A stretch of DNA of 53,987 nucleotides from Phycisphaerales bacterium (GTDB taxonomy: Bacteria > Planctomycetota > Phycisphaerae > WQYP01): positions 1-53,987 of the forward strand of contig WQYP01000008.1 in assembly GCA_009781185.1 (NCBI GenBank), given 5' to 3'. Positions within the stretch are counted from its first letter, which is position 1, and the number at the start of each line of letters is the position of its first letter. The notes under the pieces were generated by a model. That model saw nothing but the letters and a program-made list of their open reading frames with translations. It was not told the DNA's origin and made no database searches. This document shows, piece by piece, positions 46,249-53,987 of this stretch. The position numbers and the translations under genes were made by a program.

Positions 46249-47196
46249 ATGGACACACCAACAATCAACAACCTCAACCTCATCTTCTCTCCCGGCACGC
46301 AAGTCGTCAGCCGCGTTGAAATTCGTGGGGCCGACGGCCGCCCGCTGCATCCCGCCGGTGTCGTCGGCGTCATTACCGCTTCGCCCGTCGACCACGACCA
46401 CTCCTACCGCGTCCGCTTCCCCGACAACTTCGAAGCCGCCCTCAAACGTACCGAGCTCATCACACTCCGCGATTTCCAAATCACCGGCATGACGCAACAA
46501 TACTCCGTCCTCACCGAATTCGACCTCAAAAAACAGATCATCCTCCAGTGCGTCATCGGCTCCCGCGCTTACGGACTCGAACACGAAACCTCCGACACCG
46601 ACCGTCGCGGCGTCTACCTCCCACTCGCAGAACTCCACTGGTCCCTCTACGGTGTGCCCGAGCAACTCGAAGACAGAGAGACACAGGAATGCTATTGGGA
46701 ACTCCAGAAGTTTCTCGTCCTCGCACTCAAAGCCAACCCCAACGTTCTTGAGTGCCTTTATTCTCCGATCATCGAAACCGCCACCCCGCTCGGACGCGAA
46801 CTTATCGACATGCGAGCCGCATTCCTTTCACGCCTCGTCTACCAGACCTACAACGGCTACGTCATGTCGCAATTCAAAAAGCTCACCGCCGACATCCGCA
46901 ACAAAGGCGAAGTGAAATGGAAACACGTCATGCACCTGATCCGCCTGCTCATTTCCGGCATCACCGTCCTGCGTGAAGGCCATGTGCCCGTTCGCGTCGA
47001 AGCGGAACGCGACAAACTCCTCGCTCTCAAGCATGACCAAATGAAATGGGATGACGCCAACGCTTGGCGACTCGCTCTGCACGAACAATTTGACGCCGCC
47101 CTCGCCAACTCCCCACTCCCCGAACGCCCCGATTATTCCCGCGTCAACGCCTTCCTCCTCAAAGCCCGCCGTACCATGGCACAGGAGTCCACATGA
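46249..47196 (+). CDS. RlaP-type nucleotidyltransferase with N-terminal SH3-like domain
   Basis: 315 aa. The first ~80 residues form a small beta barrel (FSPGTQVVSRVEIRGADGRP...YRVRFPDNFEAALKRTELIT). The polymerase-beta superfamily domain has GSRAYG at 104-109 and SDTD at 115-118 followed by RRGVYLP, the metal-binding Asp pair of the PF10127 (YcgL/RlaP) group. These are predicted to transfer nucleotides, perhaps to RNA. Its stop overlaps the next start (ATGA), so the pair is coupled. Confidence 0.83.
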   Translation: MDTPTINNLNLIFSPGTQVVSRVEIRGADGRPLHPAGVVGVITASPVDHDHSYRVRFPDNFEAALKRTELITLRDFQITGMTQQYSVLTEFDLKKQIILQCVIGSRAYGLEHETSDTDRRGVYLPLAELHWSLYGVPEQLEDRETQECYWELQKFLVLALKANPNVLECLYSPIIETATPLGRELIDMRAAFLSRLVYQTYNGYVMSQFKKLTADIRNKGEVKWKHVMHLIRLLISGITVLREGHVPVRVEAERDKLLALKHDQMKWDDANAWRLALHEQFDAALANSPLPERPDYSRVNAFLLKARRTMAQEST

Positions 47197-47960
47197 ATCT
47201 CCCTCTCGACCAACTCCGCGCCCGCGTTACCGCCCACCCACATCCGCTCATCTTCGCCACCATCAGCGGTGCGCATCTCTACGGCTTCCCATCACCCGAC
47301 TCTGACTTCGACCTCCGCGGCGCACACATCCTCCCGCTACCAAAGATCCTCGGCCTCGACATCCACGACGAAACCATCGAAATCTCCAACGACCCCGCCA
47401 CCGATCCGGACCATCTCGAATTCGACATCGTCTCTCACGACATCAAAAAGTTCTTCACACTGCTTCTCAAAAAGAACGGCTATGTCCTTGAACAACTCTA
47501 CTCCCCGCTCATTATCCACACCACGCCCGCCCACGCCGAGCTCAAATCCATCGCCACCGGCTGCATCACGAAGCACCACGGCTACCACTATCTCGGCTTC
47601 GCCGACACGCAATGGAAACTCTTCTCCAAAGAGTCCCCCCACCGCGTGAAACCCCTCCTCTACACCTACCGCGTCCTGCTCACCGGCATCCACCTGATGC
47701 GCACCGGCCAAATCGAAGCCAATCTCAACATCCTCAATGACTCCTTCCAACTCCCCTATATCCCCGATCTAATCGCCCGCAAAACCGCCGGTCCGGAACA
47801 ATCCACCCTCGATAACGCCGACTATGCCTTCCACGAATCCGAATTTCACCGCCTTTACGCACTCCTCCAAACCGAACACGAACGCTCCTCTCTCCCCGAA
47901 TCTCCCACCGCCCGTTCCGCCCTCAACGACCTCCTTATCCGCCTTCGCACGGGCTGTTAA
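47193..47960 (+). CDS. RlaP-type nucleotidyltransferase, second copy
   Basis: 255 aa, overlapping the upstream gene by four bases. Nucleotidyltransferase motif SGAHLYG at 25-31 and DSDFD at 36-40 followed by LRGAHILP; later DPDHLEFDIVSHDIKKFFTL and VLEQLYSPLII as in the first copy. It lacks the SH3-like N-terminal domain. Two diverged copies of the same fold suggest a heteromeric enzyme, or separate substrates. Confidence 0.83.
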   Translation: MNLPLDQLRARVTAHPHPLIFATISGAHLYGFPSPDSDFDLRGAHILPLPKILGLDIHDETIEISNDPATDPDHLEFDIVSHDIKKFFTLLLKKNGYVLEQLYSPLIIHTTPAHAELKSIATGCITKHHGYHYLGFADTQWKLFSKESPHRVKPLLYTYRVLLTGIHLMRTGQIEANLNILNDSFQLPYIPDLIARKTAGPEQSTLDNADYAFHESEFHRLYALLQTEHERSSLPESPTARSALNDLLIRLRTGC

Positions 47961-48023
47961 CGATCGCCATCGTCGTTAAAATGTTATGATCCACTGCCAG
48001 TATAAAAGACCGAAGGGACTGAA

Positions 48024-48686
48024 ATGATAAAGCTGATCGCCGTCAACGGAAGCCCGCGTAAACAATGGAACACGGCACGGCTGTTAGAAAAGACAGTAGA
48101 AGGAGCGAAATCGGCGGGAATGGATGCAAAGCTCGTCCACATCTACGACTACGAATTCAAAGGCTGCATCAGTTGTTTCGCATGCAAACGCGTCGGCGGA
48201 GTCAGCGAAGGACGTTGTGCCATGCGTGATAGCCTGACGCCGCTGCTGGACGAAATCCGCGTCGCCGACGCCTTGGTGTTCGGATCGCCTTTGTATTTCA
48301 TGACCGAGACCGGGGAGATGCGTTCGTTCATGGAGCGGGCGTGTTTTCCTTACGTCCGCTACAGCAATCCGCCAACGTCCTCGTTCCCGCGCCGAATCAG
48401 AACCGCATTCGTTTACACCATGAATATGGGCGAAGAACTCGCTGGCCACATGGGTGCAGCAGCCCACTTTCAAAAGACAAAATTCTTCATGGAGATGGTC
48501 TTCGGCCCCTGTGAAACGCAAATCTGCTACGACACTCTGCAATACGACGATTACACCGCTCACGGCAACGTCTGGTTCGACGGTTCCGCCAAGAAGCGTC
48601 GTCATGAGGAAGTTTTTCCGAAGGATATGGAGCAGGCTTTCGAACTGGGGCGACGCATGGCGTTGCCGTTGGCGGAAACTGTTTGA
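48024..48686 (+). CDS. NADPH-dependent FMN reductase / flavodoxin-like protein
   Basis: 220 aa. Flavodoxin-like fold with the FMN phosphate loop NGSPRKQWNTARLLE at the N-terminus, a Cys pair in FKGCISCFACKR (as in iron-sulfur flavoproteins, though without the full CX2CX2CX5C cluster), and the second FMN loop FGSPLYFMTETGEMRSFMER. It should be a cytoplasmic flavin-dependent oxidoreductase; the substrate is unknown. AAGGGA precedes the ATG. Confidence 0.85.
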   Translation: MIKLIAVNGSPRKQWNTARLLEKTVEGAKSAGMDAKLVHIYDYEFKGCISCFACKRVGGVSEGRCAMRDSLTPLLDEIRVADALVFGSPLYFMTETGEMRSFMERACFPYVRYSNPPTSSFPRRIRTAFVYTMNMGEELAGHMGAAAHFQKTKFFMEMVFGPCETQICYDTLQYDDYTAHGNVWFDGSAKKRRHEEVFPKDMEQAFELGRRMALPLAETV

Positions 48687-49360
48687 TGACGAACACCTCC
48701 TTTACTCCAGGCCCAACTCCGAACACCGTGCGTTCCACAGACGGAAAGGTGCTGACGGCACCAGACGGCTGGATACTGCTTCCGCCCGGCGATGCTGCAT
48801 TGACTCGCAGAGTGAAAGCCGCTGGCGATCATTGGGTTGTTCAAGAGAAGAAAGGGCGGAAGATATTTTCACGAGGTGTATGGGCACCGACGATCACGAT
48901 TGAAAAAATCCGAAGCGAACTTGAGGCCGAACGATCCACCGAAAACTATTCCAAACGCAAAGAGGCCGACGCTAAACGCCGAGACAAGACCCAAACCGAA
49001 TACGTCGAAAATTTCTACGCGGCAGTGCTGACGTTTCTGGCCTTCGATCCTGCCCATGCAGACCTCGCCTGTCGGCTTGCTCGTGCGGTGGCCGATCATG
49101 CCACACCGGTCGGCAGTGGCACCGTCGCCCGAACCAAAAGAATCCCCGTCGAACAGCGTGCCGAGGCCGCGGTCTTCGCCTGGCTCAGGCACCAGACAAC
49201 CGCCTACGACTCCATGACGATTCCAAGAGTCAAAGGCAAACGCCGCGAAGTCCGACGCATGCTGGCTCAGCGTTCTCAGGAATTGCTACACCGATATCGT
49301 CGCGGCGATGTGGTTGGAAATAACTGTCCGCTCAAGAAAGCATTCGAGGCAACTATATGA
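48686..49360 (+). CDS. DUF2293 domain-containing protein
   Basis: 224 aa from the ATG that overlaps the upstream stop (TGATG). The N-terminus has GWILLPPGDAALTRRVKAAG then VVQEKKGRKIFSRGVWAP. The C-terminal DUF2293 part includes IPVEQRAEAAVFAWLRHQTT, YDSMTIPRVKGKRREVRRML and ELLHRYRRGD. Probably nucleic-acid associated by charge; function unknown. Coupled to the reductase gene. Confidence 0.8.
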   Translation: MTNTSFTPGPTPNTVRSTDGKVLTAPDGWILLPPGDAALTRRVKAAGDHWVVQEKKGRKIFSRGVWAPTITIEKIRSELEAERSTENYSKRKEADAKRRDKTQTEYVENFYAAVLTFLAFDPAHADLACRLARAVADHATPVGSGTVARTKRIPVEQRAEAAVFAWLRHQTTAYDSMTIPRVKGKRREVRRMLAQRSQELLHRYRRGDVVGNNCPLKKAFEATI

Positions 49361-49427
49361 AAAAGCAAAGGCTTTGAAATGCTCGTCATCGCTGAAACTT
49401 GATAATGTGATTTTTGGGGCTTTCACT

Positions 49428-49973
49428 ATGCCGATAGTCGTGGTCGATTACGATAGCCAGTGGCCGCTGATTTATGAGCGGTTGCGATCTGGGATTTGGC
49501 CGGCCATTGCAGACGTCGCAGAGTCCATCGAGCATGTCGGCAGCACATCCGTACCGGGTCTGCCAGCCAAACCGATTATCGACGCAACCATTATCGTGGC
49601 CGATTCTGATCGGCTCAGATTGATCATTCAGCGTCTGGATACGATCGGATATCGCCATCGCGGCGAGACGGAGTTGGCCGAGGAACTCCCGCTGCATGTC
49701 GTGACGCGATGGATGGGCAACTCGAAGCCGGTGGCGGTGGAGCACTACCTTCAAGTCAGCGATGCTCACTTCGCGAAGGCGGTAAACGGGTTCGGAAAAG
49801 CGGCGTGCCAGACGGCGCGCAAAGAGGGGAAAACGGGCGAAAATGGAGAGAAGTACATTTGTGGAGATGTGGCGGAATATGCTGGAAAACAAGGGGAAAA
49901 TGGTGGTTTCGCTCTTGCCGGGGATGCTCGGGACAGGAATCGAACCTGCACACCTTTCGGTACGGGAACCTAA
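49428..49973 (+). CDS. GrpB-family protein with abnormal C-terminus
   Basis: 181 aa as the frame stands. The first ~75 residues match GrpB (UPF0157, nucleotidyltransferase-like): VVVDYDSQWPLIYERLRSGI, SIEHVGSTSVPGLPAKPIID. After GYRHRGETE the usual H.LYV...FRDYLR section is poorly conserved (LHVVTRWMGNSKPVAVEHYL). The last ~16 codons run antisense through tRNA-Leu (RDRNRTCTPFGTGT). The true end, if expressed, probably lies before 49925, or the gene is decaying. No Shine-Dalgarno is visible. Confidence 0.6.
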   Translation: MPIVVVDYDSQWPLIYERLRSGIWPAIADVAESIEHVGSTSVPGLPAKPIIDATIIVADSDRLRLIIQRLDTIGYRHRGETELAEELPLHVVTRWMGNSKPVAVEHYLQVSDAHFAKAVNGFGKAACQTARKEGKTGENGEKYICGDVAEYAGKQGENGGFALAGDARDRNRTCTPFGTGT

Positions 49974-50006
49974 ATCCCGCGCGTCTGCCAGTTCCGCCAC
50001 CCGAGC
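49925..50006 (-). tRNA. tRNA-Leu (TAG)
   Basis: Read on the minus strand: acceptor GCTCGGG (50006-50000) pairs with CCCGAGC (49932-49926), discriminator A at 49925. D arm TGGCGGAACTGGCAGACGCG; anticodon stem-loop CGGGATTTAGGTTCCCG with anticodon TAG; short variable arm; T arm CAGGTTCGATTCCTG. The structure is complete. Confidence 0.96.
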
Positions 50007-50009
50007 GTC

Positions 50010-50073
50010 GTTCGTCTGTTTTTGTCTATTTTTGTCTGCGTCTGTCTGTTTTTGTCTGTTTTTGTCTCATTTT
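50010..50073. repeat. Tandem TTTTTGTCTG-type repeat
   Basis: At least five imperfect copies of a 10-12-base unit (TGTCTGTTTT, TGTCTATTTT) lie between the tRNA-Leu 5' end and the stop of the next minus-strand gene. There is no partner inverted arm nearby. Confidence 0.65.
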
Positions 50074-50080
50074 CCGCTGT

Positions 50081-51067
50081 TTACCGCGGGAGGTTAAATG
50101 CCACGGCATTCATGTCTTCACGTTTCATGGTGTAGGCTTCTTTGGCTAACTTCGCGATCACCGGATCCGGCGAATGAGTGAGCGATTCCAGGTATTTTTG
50201 GACTGCCGGCCGCTGTGGGCCAAAGGCATAGGTCCACTGCGAGACGCCCAGCCACATCACGCCTTCTCGGCGCCAGGCTTTGTCCTTGTCGTTCTCGGCC
50301 ATGTTCCAGAGGTCCGCGGCATTGATCTTCAAGTCCGGCTTCAAAATAATACTGACCTTATCGAACCATCGATCGCCGGCTTTGCGGTATTCTTTGTTGA
50401 GGTCATCCGCCGCGGCTTTTTTAGTTGCATCCCCTTTCATGTAGAGATCCATGGCAGCACCGAGAGCTTCGCTGACGCTGCAGACACCGGCATACTTATA
50501 GGCCACGAAATCATCGCCGTTTTTGAAGAGCCGATAGCCCCACAACAAGCCGGCTCGCATTGCTTTTTCGGCGCCGGCGAGGTCGCCATTTTTATTTCTG
50601 GCCATGGACGCGTATGCCGCGATTTTGGCGATCGCGTAGAGCGTGCCACGAATTTCCCACTCGGTTTTGGGCGACATTTCCGGGAGTGAACTGAAGACCA
50701 GTTTGACATCGCTGCCCATTCCCATTTCCGCGGCTTCTTCCAGTTTCACCAAGATCGCCTTGAGCTTTTCGTTTTCCTCCGGGAACGGCTTGCCTGCGTC
50801 CTCCGCGAAATTGTCACCGTACTCCATCGCCAACTTCACCGCCTCGTTGTAGGGCACTTCCGCTCCGCCACCCGAGGGCATGTTGATCAGCCTTGCCAGG
50901 TCCAGAGTCATTTCAATTTTTTCGAGTTTTGCCGGATCTTTGGTGGCCACTGGTTCGCCGATCGCATTGCCCTTGAACGCATAGAGTCCTACGCTGATTC
51001 CGACGATTGCCAGCACGATCACTACGGAAATGATGATTCCGACGTACATTCCAGTTTTGCCGTTCAT
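50081..51067 (-). CDS. Hypothetical one-TM protein
   Basis: 328 aa from ATG 51067 with GAGG about 6 bases upstream. One N-terminal membrane helix (YVGIIISVVIVLAIVGISVG). The rest is soluble and helical (DVKLVFSSLPEM, GTLYAIAKIAAYASMARNKN, GAEKAMRAGLLWGYRLF), with a TPR-like feel but no regular repeat. Likely exported and anchored. No family recognised. Confidence 0.65.
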   Translation of the reverse strand: MNGKTGMYVGIIISVVIVLAIVGISVGLYAFKGNAIGEPVATKDPAKLEKIEMTLDLARLINMPSGGGAEVPYNEAVKLAMEYGDNFAEDAGKPFPEENEKLKAILVKLEEAAEMGMGSDVKLVFSSLPEMSPKTEWEIRGTLYAIAKIAAYASMARNKNGDLAGAEKAMRAGLLWGYRLFKNGDDFVAYKYAGVCSVSEALGAAMDLYMKGDATKKAAADDLNKEYRKAGDRWFDKVSIILKPDLKINAADLWNMAENDKDKAWRREGVMWLGVSQWTYAFGPQRPAVQKYLESLTHSPDPVIAKLAKEAYTMKREDMNAVAFNLPR

Positions 51068-51130
51068 GAGCACCTCGCAAAGTCCATTGTGTATGTGTGA
51101 TCTATCTTGGCTCTCGCATCGGCGTTGTCA

Positions 51131-51266
51131 AGTGACAGGGTGACAAGGTGAAGGGGTGACAGCTGGAGAAACCCCGCCACCCCGCAAAGCGGGGTCGCTA
51201 CTTTGTTTTGCATTTTGCGTCACGCCCCCCCCTTGTCACCTTGTCCCCTTGTCCCCTTGTCCCGCC
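51131..51266. repeat. Inverted pair of GTGACAAGG word repeats around a GC hairpin
   Basis: The left arm 51131-51161 is GTGACAGGGTGACAAGGTGA-like. The right arm 51233-51266 is its complement (CCTTGTCACCTTGTCCCCTT). ACCCCGC AAA GCGGGGT at 51179-51195 forms a hairpin between them. The right arm encodes the last residues of the lipoprotein gene (QGDKGTR). 51068-51130 holds nothing else. Confidence 0.68.
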
Positions 51267-52000
51267 CGTCCCACCGATTCCTGCTTCCACGCTGACCGTA
51301 GTGGGCAGGTTTTTTCGATTTCCTTCATGACCATGTCGTGTACCGGATCGGACTTTTCGATGTTGATGTGGGTGACCTGTGTTGTGTCAAAGCCCACATC
51401 GGCCGTTCGCAAATCGATGTTCACCAGCGGCGTCACTCGCGGGTTTTCCACCGTCACCGGTACGCCACGCCAGAATGGGACCCAGTCCGTTGTCGGATGA
51501 CTTTTGTAGACGCAGTAGACTCGCTTCACGTTTGTCGGCACCGGCGGTGGCGTTACAGGATCGATCAGCACCAGCAGGTCCACGGTGATGCCTGCATCCT
51601 TCAAGTACTTCGCCACGCGGATCTGATCGTCGGCGCCCCAGGAGTGTCCCAGCAGCACGAGCGGCTCATGGATTTGGCCTTTGTTTTTTTCCTTGACGAG
51701 CCATTCTCGGAGCCGCAACCATTCTTCATCCGCGACTGAGACGCTGGGGGCGCCGACGTTTTTGTCGATTTTGTCAGCCAGGACATCCATGCCGGTGGAG
51801 AAGATACCAAGCCAACCGCGCATGCAATAGACGTGACCGGCCCGCAGATGCCACTGTGCTTCAGTTCCGACCGTTCTCTCGAGCGGTGCCGGTCCGCGTC
51901 CGGTGATGTCCGTACAGCCACCAAGTCCGCCCCCAAGTGCCATCATCAGGACCAGAACCACAACCGCCGAAATTACCTTCACCGTGTACATCACTTTCAT
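51236..52000 (-). CDS. Alpha/beta-hydrolase-like lipoprotein
   Basis: 254 aa. Lipoprotein signal peptide with hydrophobic VISAVVVLVLMMALGG and lipobox LGGC (C29). Nucleophile elbow GHSWG at 118-122 (S120), preceded by PLVLL; a likely acid in VLIDPV and His in DPVHDMVM complete a plausible triad. The fold is that of an esterase or lipase; the substrate is unknown. The stop falls inside a word repeat, which has added a short Gly/Lys-rich tail. The ribosome site is weak. Confidence 0.7.
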   Translation of the reverse strand: MKVMYTVKVISAVVVLVLMMALGGGLGGCTDITGRGPAPLERTVGTEAQWHLRAGHVYCMRGWLGIFSTGMDVLADKIDKNVGAPSVSVADEEWLRLREWLVKEKNKGQIHEPLVLLGHSWGADDQIRVAKYLKDAGITVDLLVLIDPVTPPPVPTNVKRVYCVYKSHPTTDWVPFWRGVPVTVENPRVTPLVNIDLRTADVGFDTTQVTHINIEKSDPVHDMVMKEIEKTCPLRSAWKQESVGRAGQGDKGTR

Positions 52001-52130
52001 TCTCAGGATTCGTGCGAGCGCTCCAACCGGCTCGCCATGCTCGACCGGTTCAACACGACCGGCACGAGCTAAGCATTCTAGAGACTCGCACCACCTCAGG
52101 GCAATCGTTTGTGGTCCGGAGATGGAAGTC

Positions 52131-52278
52131 GAGGGGTGTGGCTATCTTTTGCGGCAAATGGTCATATGCAAGGGGAGGTCCGCGACGCCGCAAGCGTTTT
52201 CGGTGCCCTTTGGCGAGATCAGCGCAAAGCCCCGCATTGCCATGCGGGGCTCCACAGCCACAAAAGATGGCCACACTC
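52131..52278. repeat. Structured element with outer and inner inverted repeats
   Basis: Outer arms: GGGTGTGGCTATCTTTTG (ending 52151) pairs with CAAAAGATGGCCACACTC (52261-52278), 16 of 18 positions. Inside is AGCCCCGCA TTGCCA TGCGGGGCT (52228-52251). It lies between divergent genes in an otherwise empty 344-base region (52001-52344). It could be a miniature mobile element or a folded RNA. Confidence 0.6.
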
Positions 52279-52344
52279 GAAGTCGAGCTATTTTTTCAGG
52301 GGGAGAGACGTGCTGGTTTGAATGCGGTCGCGTAAGATAAAGGC

Positions 52345-52998
52345 ATGGTTGCAGTTGATTGCCAATTCGATCGTGAGCGGGGGCTCAAGACGCCGACGTC
52401 TCGTGAGGACATTCCGCCTGCTCCCCTTCCGTTTCCGAAAGCGGCTCAGGTGGTGCGGATGTCCGAGGAGGCTGGCGGCGCGCCGCTTTCTCCGGAGATT
52501 GTCGCGGGCGTGATGCCGCGGGAGATGCTCCACGAGGATGAGGTGGTTCTGATTCTCACCAAGCCTTCGCTCTGGTTCGTGGTGATAACCAGTTTTCGAT
52601 TCGTGCTCACGGTGATGCTGGTGGGGGTTCTGGCGGTGAAGCTTGTGGGGGCTTCTTCGTTGGGGATCAGTCCGCACGCTATCGCCACCGTCACCGCCCT
52701 GGTCGCACTGGGCAGGCTGATCTGGGGGCTGCTCGTCTGGAGCAGTCATACCTACATGCTCACCAACCTGCGAGTGGTCACCATCAAAGGCGTCGTGAAT
52801 ACTTCCATGTACCAGGCGAATCTGCGTAAATTGCAGCGGACGGTTCTGTGGCGGCCGTGGTATTTTCGGGTCTTCGGCGTTGGGACCGTCGGTTTTGCCA
52901 CCGCGGCGACCACGGGTTTTGATTCCACGTGGGTGATGCTTGGCCGGCCGTTGGCGATCCACGAAGCGATCGTGGCGGCAGTCAATAAAGCACAGTGA
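52345..52998 (+). CDS. PH-domain (YdbS-like) membrane protein
   Basis: 217 aa. A soluble Pro-rich N-terminus of ~60 residues is followed by EDEVVLILTKPSLWFVVITS, two membrane helices (about 73-100 and 108-130) and the bacterial PH-like segment HTYMLTNLRVVTIKGVVNTS, then LRKLQRTVLWRPWYFRVFGV and GTVGFATAATTG. This matches the bPH2/YdbS type; function generally unknown. No close partner gene. Confidence 0.75.
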   Translation: MVAVDCQFDRERGLKTPTSREDIPPAPLPFPKAAQVVRMSEEAGGAPLSPEIVAGVMPREMLHEDEVVLILTKPSLWFVVITSFRFVLTVMLVGVLAVKLVGASSLGISPHAIATVTALVALGRLIWGLLVWSSHTYMLTNLRVVTIKGVVNTSMYQANLRKLQRTVLWRPWYFRVFGVGTVGFATAATTGFDSTWVMLGRPLAIHEAIVAAVNKAQ

Positions 52999-53148
52999 AA
53001 ATTCGAAATTCGAATGACGAATGACGAATCAAATTCGAAATTCGAATGATCGAAACGGTTGTGGATTTCGTTGTTTATATCATTTGAATATTTGGACATT
53101 TGGATTTGATTCGTCATTCGTCATTCGTCATTCGAATTTCGAATTTTT
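52998..53148. repeat. Inverted pair of AATTCGAAATTCGAATGACG word repeats
   Basis: The left arm 52998-53050 contains AATTCGAAATTCGAATGACG words. The right arm 53104-53148 is the complement (ATTCGTCATTCGTCATTCGA then ATTTCGAATTTT). About 50 bases of A/T-rich sequence separate them. Same design as the pairs at 1721-1889 and 51131-51266. Confidence 0.75.
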
Positions 53149-53208
53149 TCCGGCTTTTTGGTACAGTAGTATCCACAGGCAGACGACTCAAGCGCGGAGC
53201 GATTGGCG

Positions 53209-53727
53209 ATGCATGGTTCAAATGTGTTGGTGCTACTTGGGCGGATGCGGCGGGATTGGCCGCAGCCGCTGGCGAATTTGCTTGCGAAGGGGGAGAGTGG
53301 TGAGGGGGAACTGGTCATTGAAGCTGTCGCGAGCATGCACGAGGCTGCGGTGTCGCTTGTTCGGGAACGACGGGGGCAAACGGTTCGCGGGCTTCTGATC
53401 GATCCTGCGGTCCTTACGAAACGGGATGTGGCGTCGCTGGGGTTGGTGTCGCGTCGAGTGGCGATGATGCTGCTTTTGCCGGTGGGGGATGTGCCGGTGG
53501 AGAAGACGAGGGAGCGTGAGGCGATGGGTTGTGGCGCGTTGTGCTGGGGAGAGGCGGCGGGGGTATTGCGTTCGCTCGTGGGGTCTGGGGCCGATAATCA
53601 TGTTTGTGCCAATGAAGGTACATTTGCGGCGAAAACGTTAACAAATCAGGCCTCGACTCGCTATGATGAGGTTGGGTCGGAACGCCTGGTCAGCGATGAA
53701 GAATTGCACATGTTGCTGGGGAATTGA
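53209..53727 (+). CDS. Hypothetical protein
   Basis: 172 aa from ATG 53209 (GGAG about 9 bases upstream). The N-terminal part has a Rossmann-like alternation (VLVLLGRMRRDWPQPLANLL; VRGLLIDPAVL; VAMMLLLPVGDVPVEKT) and a polar C-terminus. No family recognised. A TAGTAT about 40 bases before the start could be its -10. Confidence 0.55.
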   Translation: MHGSNVLVLLGRMRRDWPQPLANLLAKGESGEGELVIEAVASMHEAAVSLVRERRGQTVRGLLIDPAVLTKRDVASLGLVSRRVAMMLLLPVGDVPVEKTREREAMGCGALCWGEAAGVLRSLVGSGADNHVCANEGTFAAKTLTNQASTRYDEVGSERLVSDEELHMLLGN

Positions 53728-53739
53728 CCGAGGCAATCC

Positions 53740-53761
53740 GAGACGCGACCGTCAGGGAGCG
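53740..53761. repeat. Half-copy of the radA palindrome family
   Basis: GAGACGCGACCGTCAGGGAG then CG matches the radA-internal arms (GCGACCGTAAAGGAGCG) at all but two or three positions. No inverted partner is visible before the artefactual end. Confidence 0.6.
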
Positions 53762-53987
53762 TTTTCTCCATCACCCTCCGGCAGAGCTGGGGGCTAACGC
53801 GGAGGCATCGTGGGTAAGACAAGTTCAACCGATCGTTTGTCGGAGATCGTGCCCCCCCCCCCCCCTCCTTCCCTTCCCGTCACGCTGGGGGGGGCTGAGG
53901 GGGTTTTTCCCCCCTCTGCCGGGGGGGGGGGGGTTTCCGGGGGTGTTGGGGGGGGGGCCGGGGGGGGGGGGGGGGCGCAGGGGGGAG
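53762..53987. other. No gene; G/C homopolymer end, probable sequence artefact
   Basis: After 53851 the sequence becomes runs of 10-16 C or G with little else. This is typical of failed base calls or misassembly at a contig end rather than genomic sequence. Confidence 0.8.

Noticed and set aside
201..52199. Similarity of TTCGCGACGCTGCAAGC (near 200) and TCCGCGACGCCGCAAGCG (near 52180)
   Set aside because: Only two short GC-rich copies; may be chance or a REP-like word, not enough to call a family.

Overview
The window looks like a planctomycete-type genome, most likely near Phycisphaerae. This is inferred from gene content and style, because no rRNA is present. It holds single-copy housekeeping genes (rpe, pgk, radA, mgtC-like) with normal bacterial Shine-Dalgarno sites, many TPR, CHAT, GYF and ankyrin proteins, one-TM secreted proteins of unknown function, and several kinds of short palindromic or word-like intergenic repeats. 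One palindrome sits in frame inside radA.

Layout. (1) About 1-7.1 kb is core chromosome on the minus strand: mgtC-like, rpe, pgk, a MAF/DUF115-like protein and radA. (2) tRNA-Ser(GCT) at 7136-7225 is followed at once by an integrase-type junction, a tyrosine recombinase and an excisionase-like gene, so an integrated element begins here. Its cargo to about 13 kb includes a winged-helix protein, a degenerate JAB-like protein and two unrecognised genes. (3) About 13.3-18.2 kb carries two paralogous membrane-anchored GYF-ankyrin proteins and a secreted PDZ protein. Two small Xre-type regulators and a DUF2461 gene with a leaderless promoter follow on the plus strand. (4) About 20.0-42.6 kb is a large conflict or defence-type island, almost all on the minus strand. 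It encodes a CHAT-STAND-TPR protein of 1434 aa, a TPR-CHAT protease, a small beta-rich protein coupled to it, a membrane-anchored TPR protein fused to an HExxH domain, two stand-alone copies of that HExxH domain, and another beta-rich protein. A nuclease-STAND protein of 1708 aa resembling Avs systems ends the island. Two small plus-strand genes (coiled coil plus winged helix, coiled coil plus zinc ribbon) lie between the two STAND genes. (5) About 43.2-53.7 kb returns to ordinary genes: an SGNH-like secreted protein, DUF2130, two RlaP-type nucleotidyltransferases, a flavodoxin-like reductase, DUF2293, a GrpB-like gene running into tRNA-Leu(TAG), a one-TM protein, a lipoprotein hydrolase and a PH-domain membrane protein. 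The last ~140 bases are G/C homopolymer that looks like sequencing artefact.

How the genes may work together. In region 4 the CHAT-STAND-TPR protein has the plan of an NLR-like sensor with a caspase-like protease head. The TPR-CHAT gene and the small gene two bases behind it look like a protease and its dedicated partner or substrate. Three tandem paralogues share an HExxH motif and an identical WWPSI C-terminus. Remnants between them show that the repeated unit once included the partner gene at 20028-20816. My best candidate for an undescribed system is therefore CHAT sensor, CHAT protease, beta-rich partner and an amplified HExxH protein. Its function is inference.
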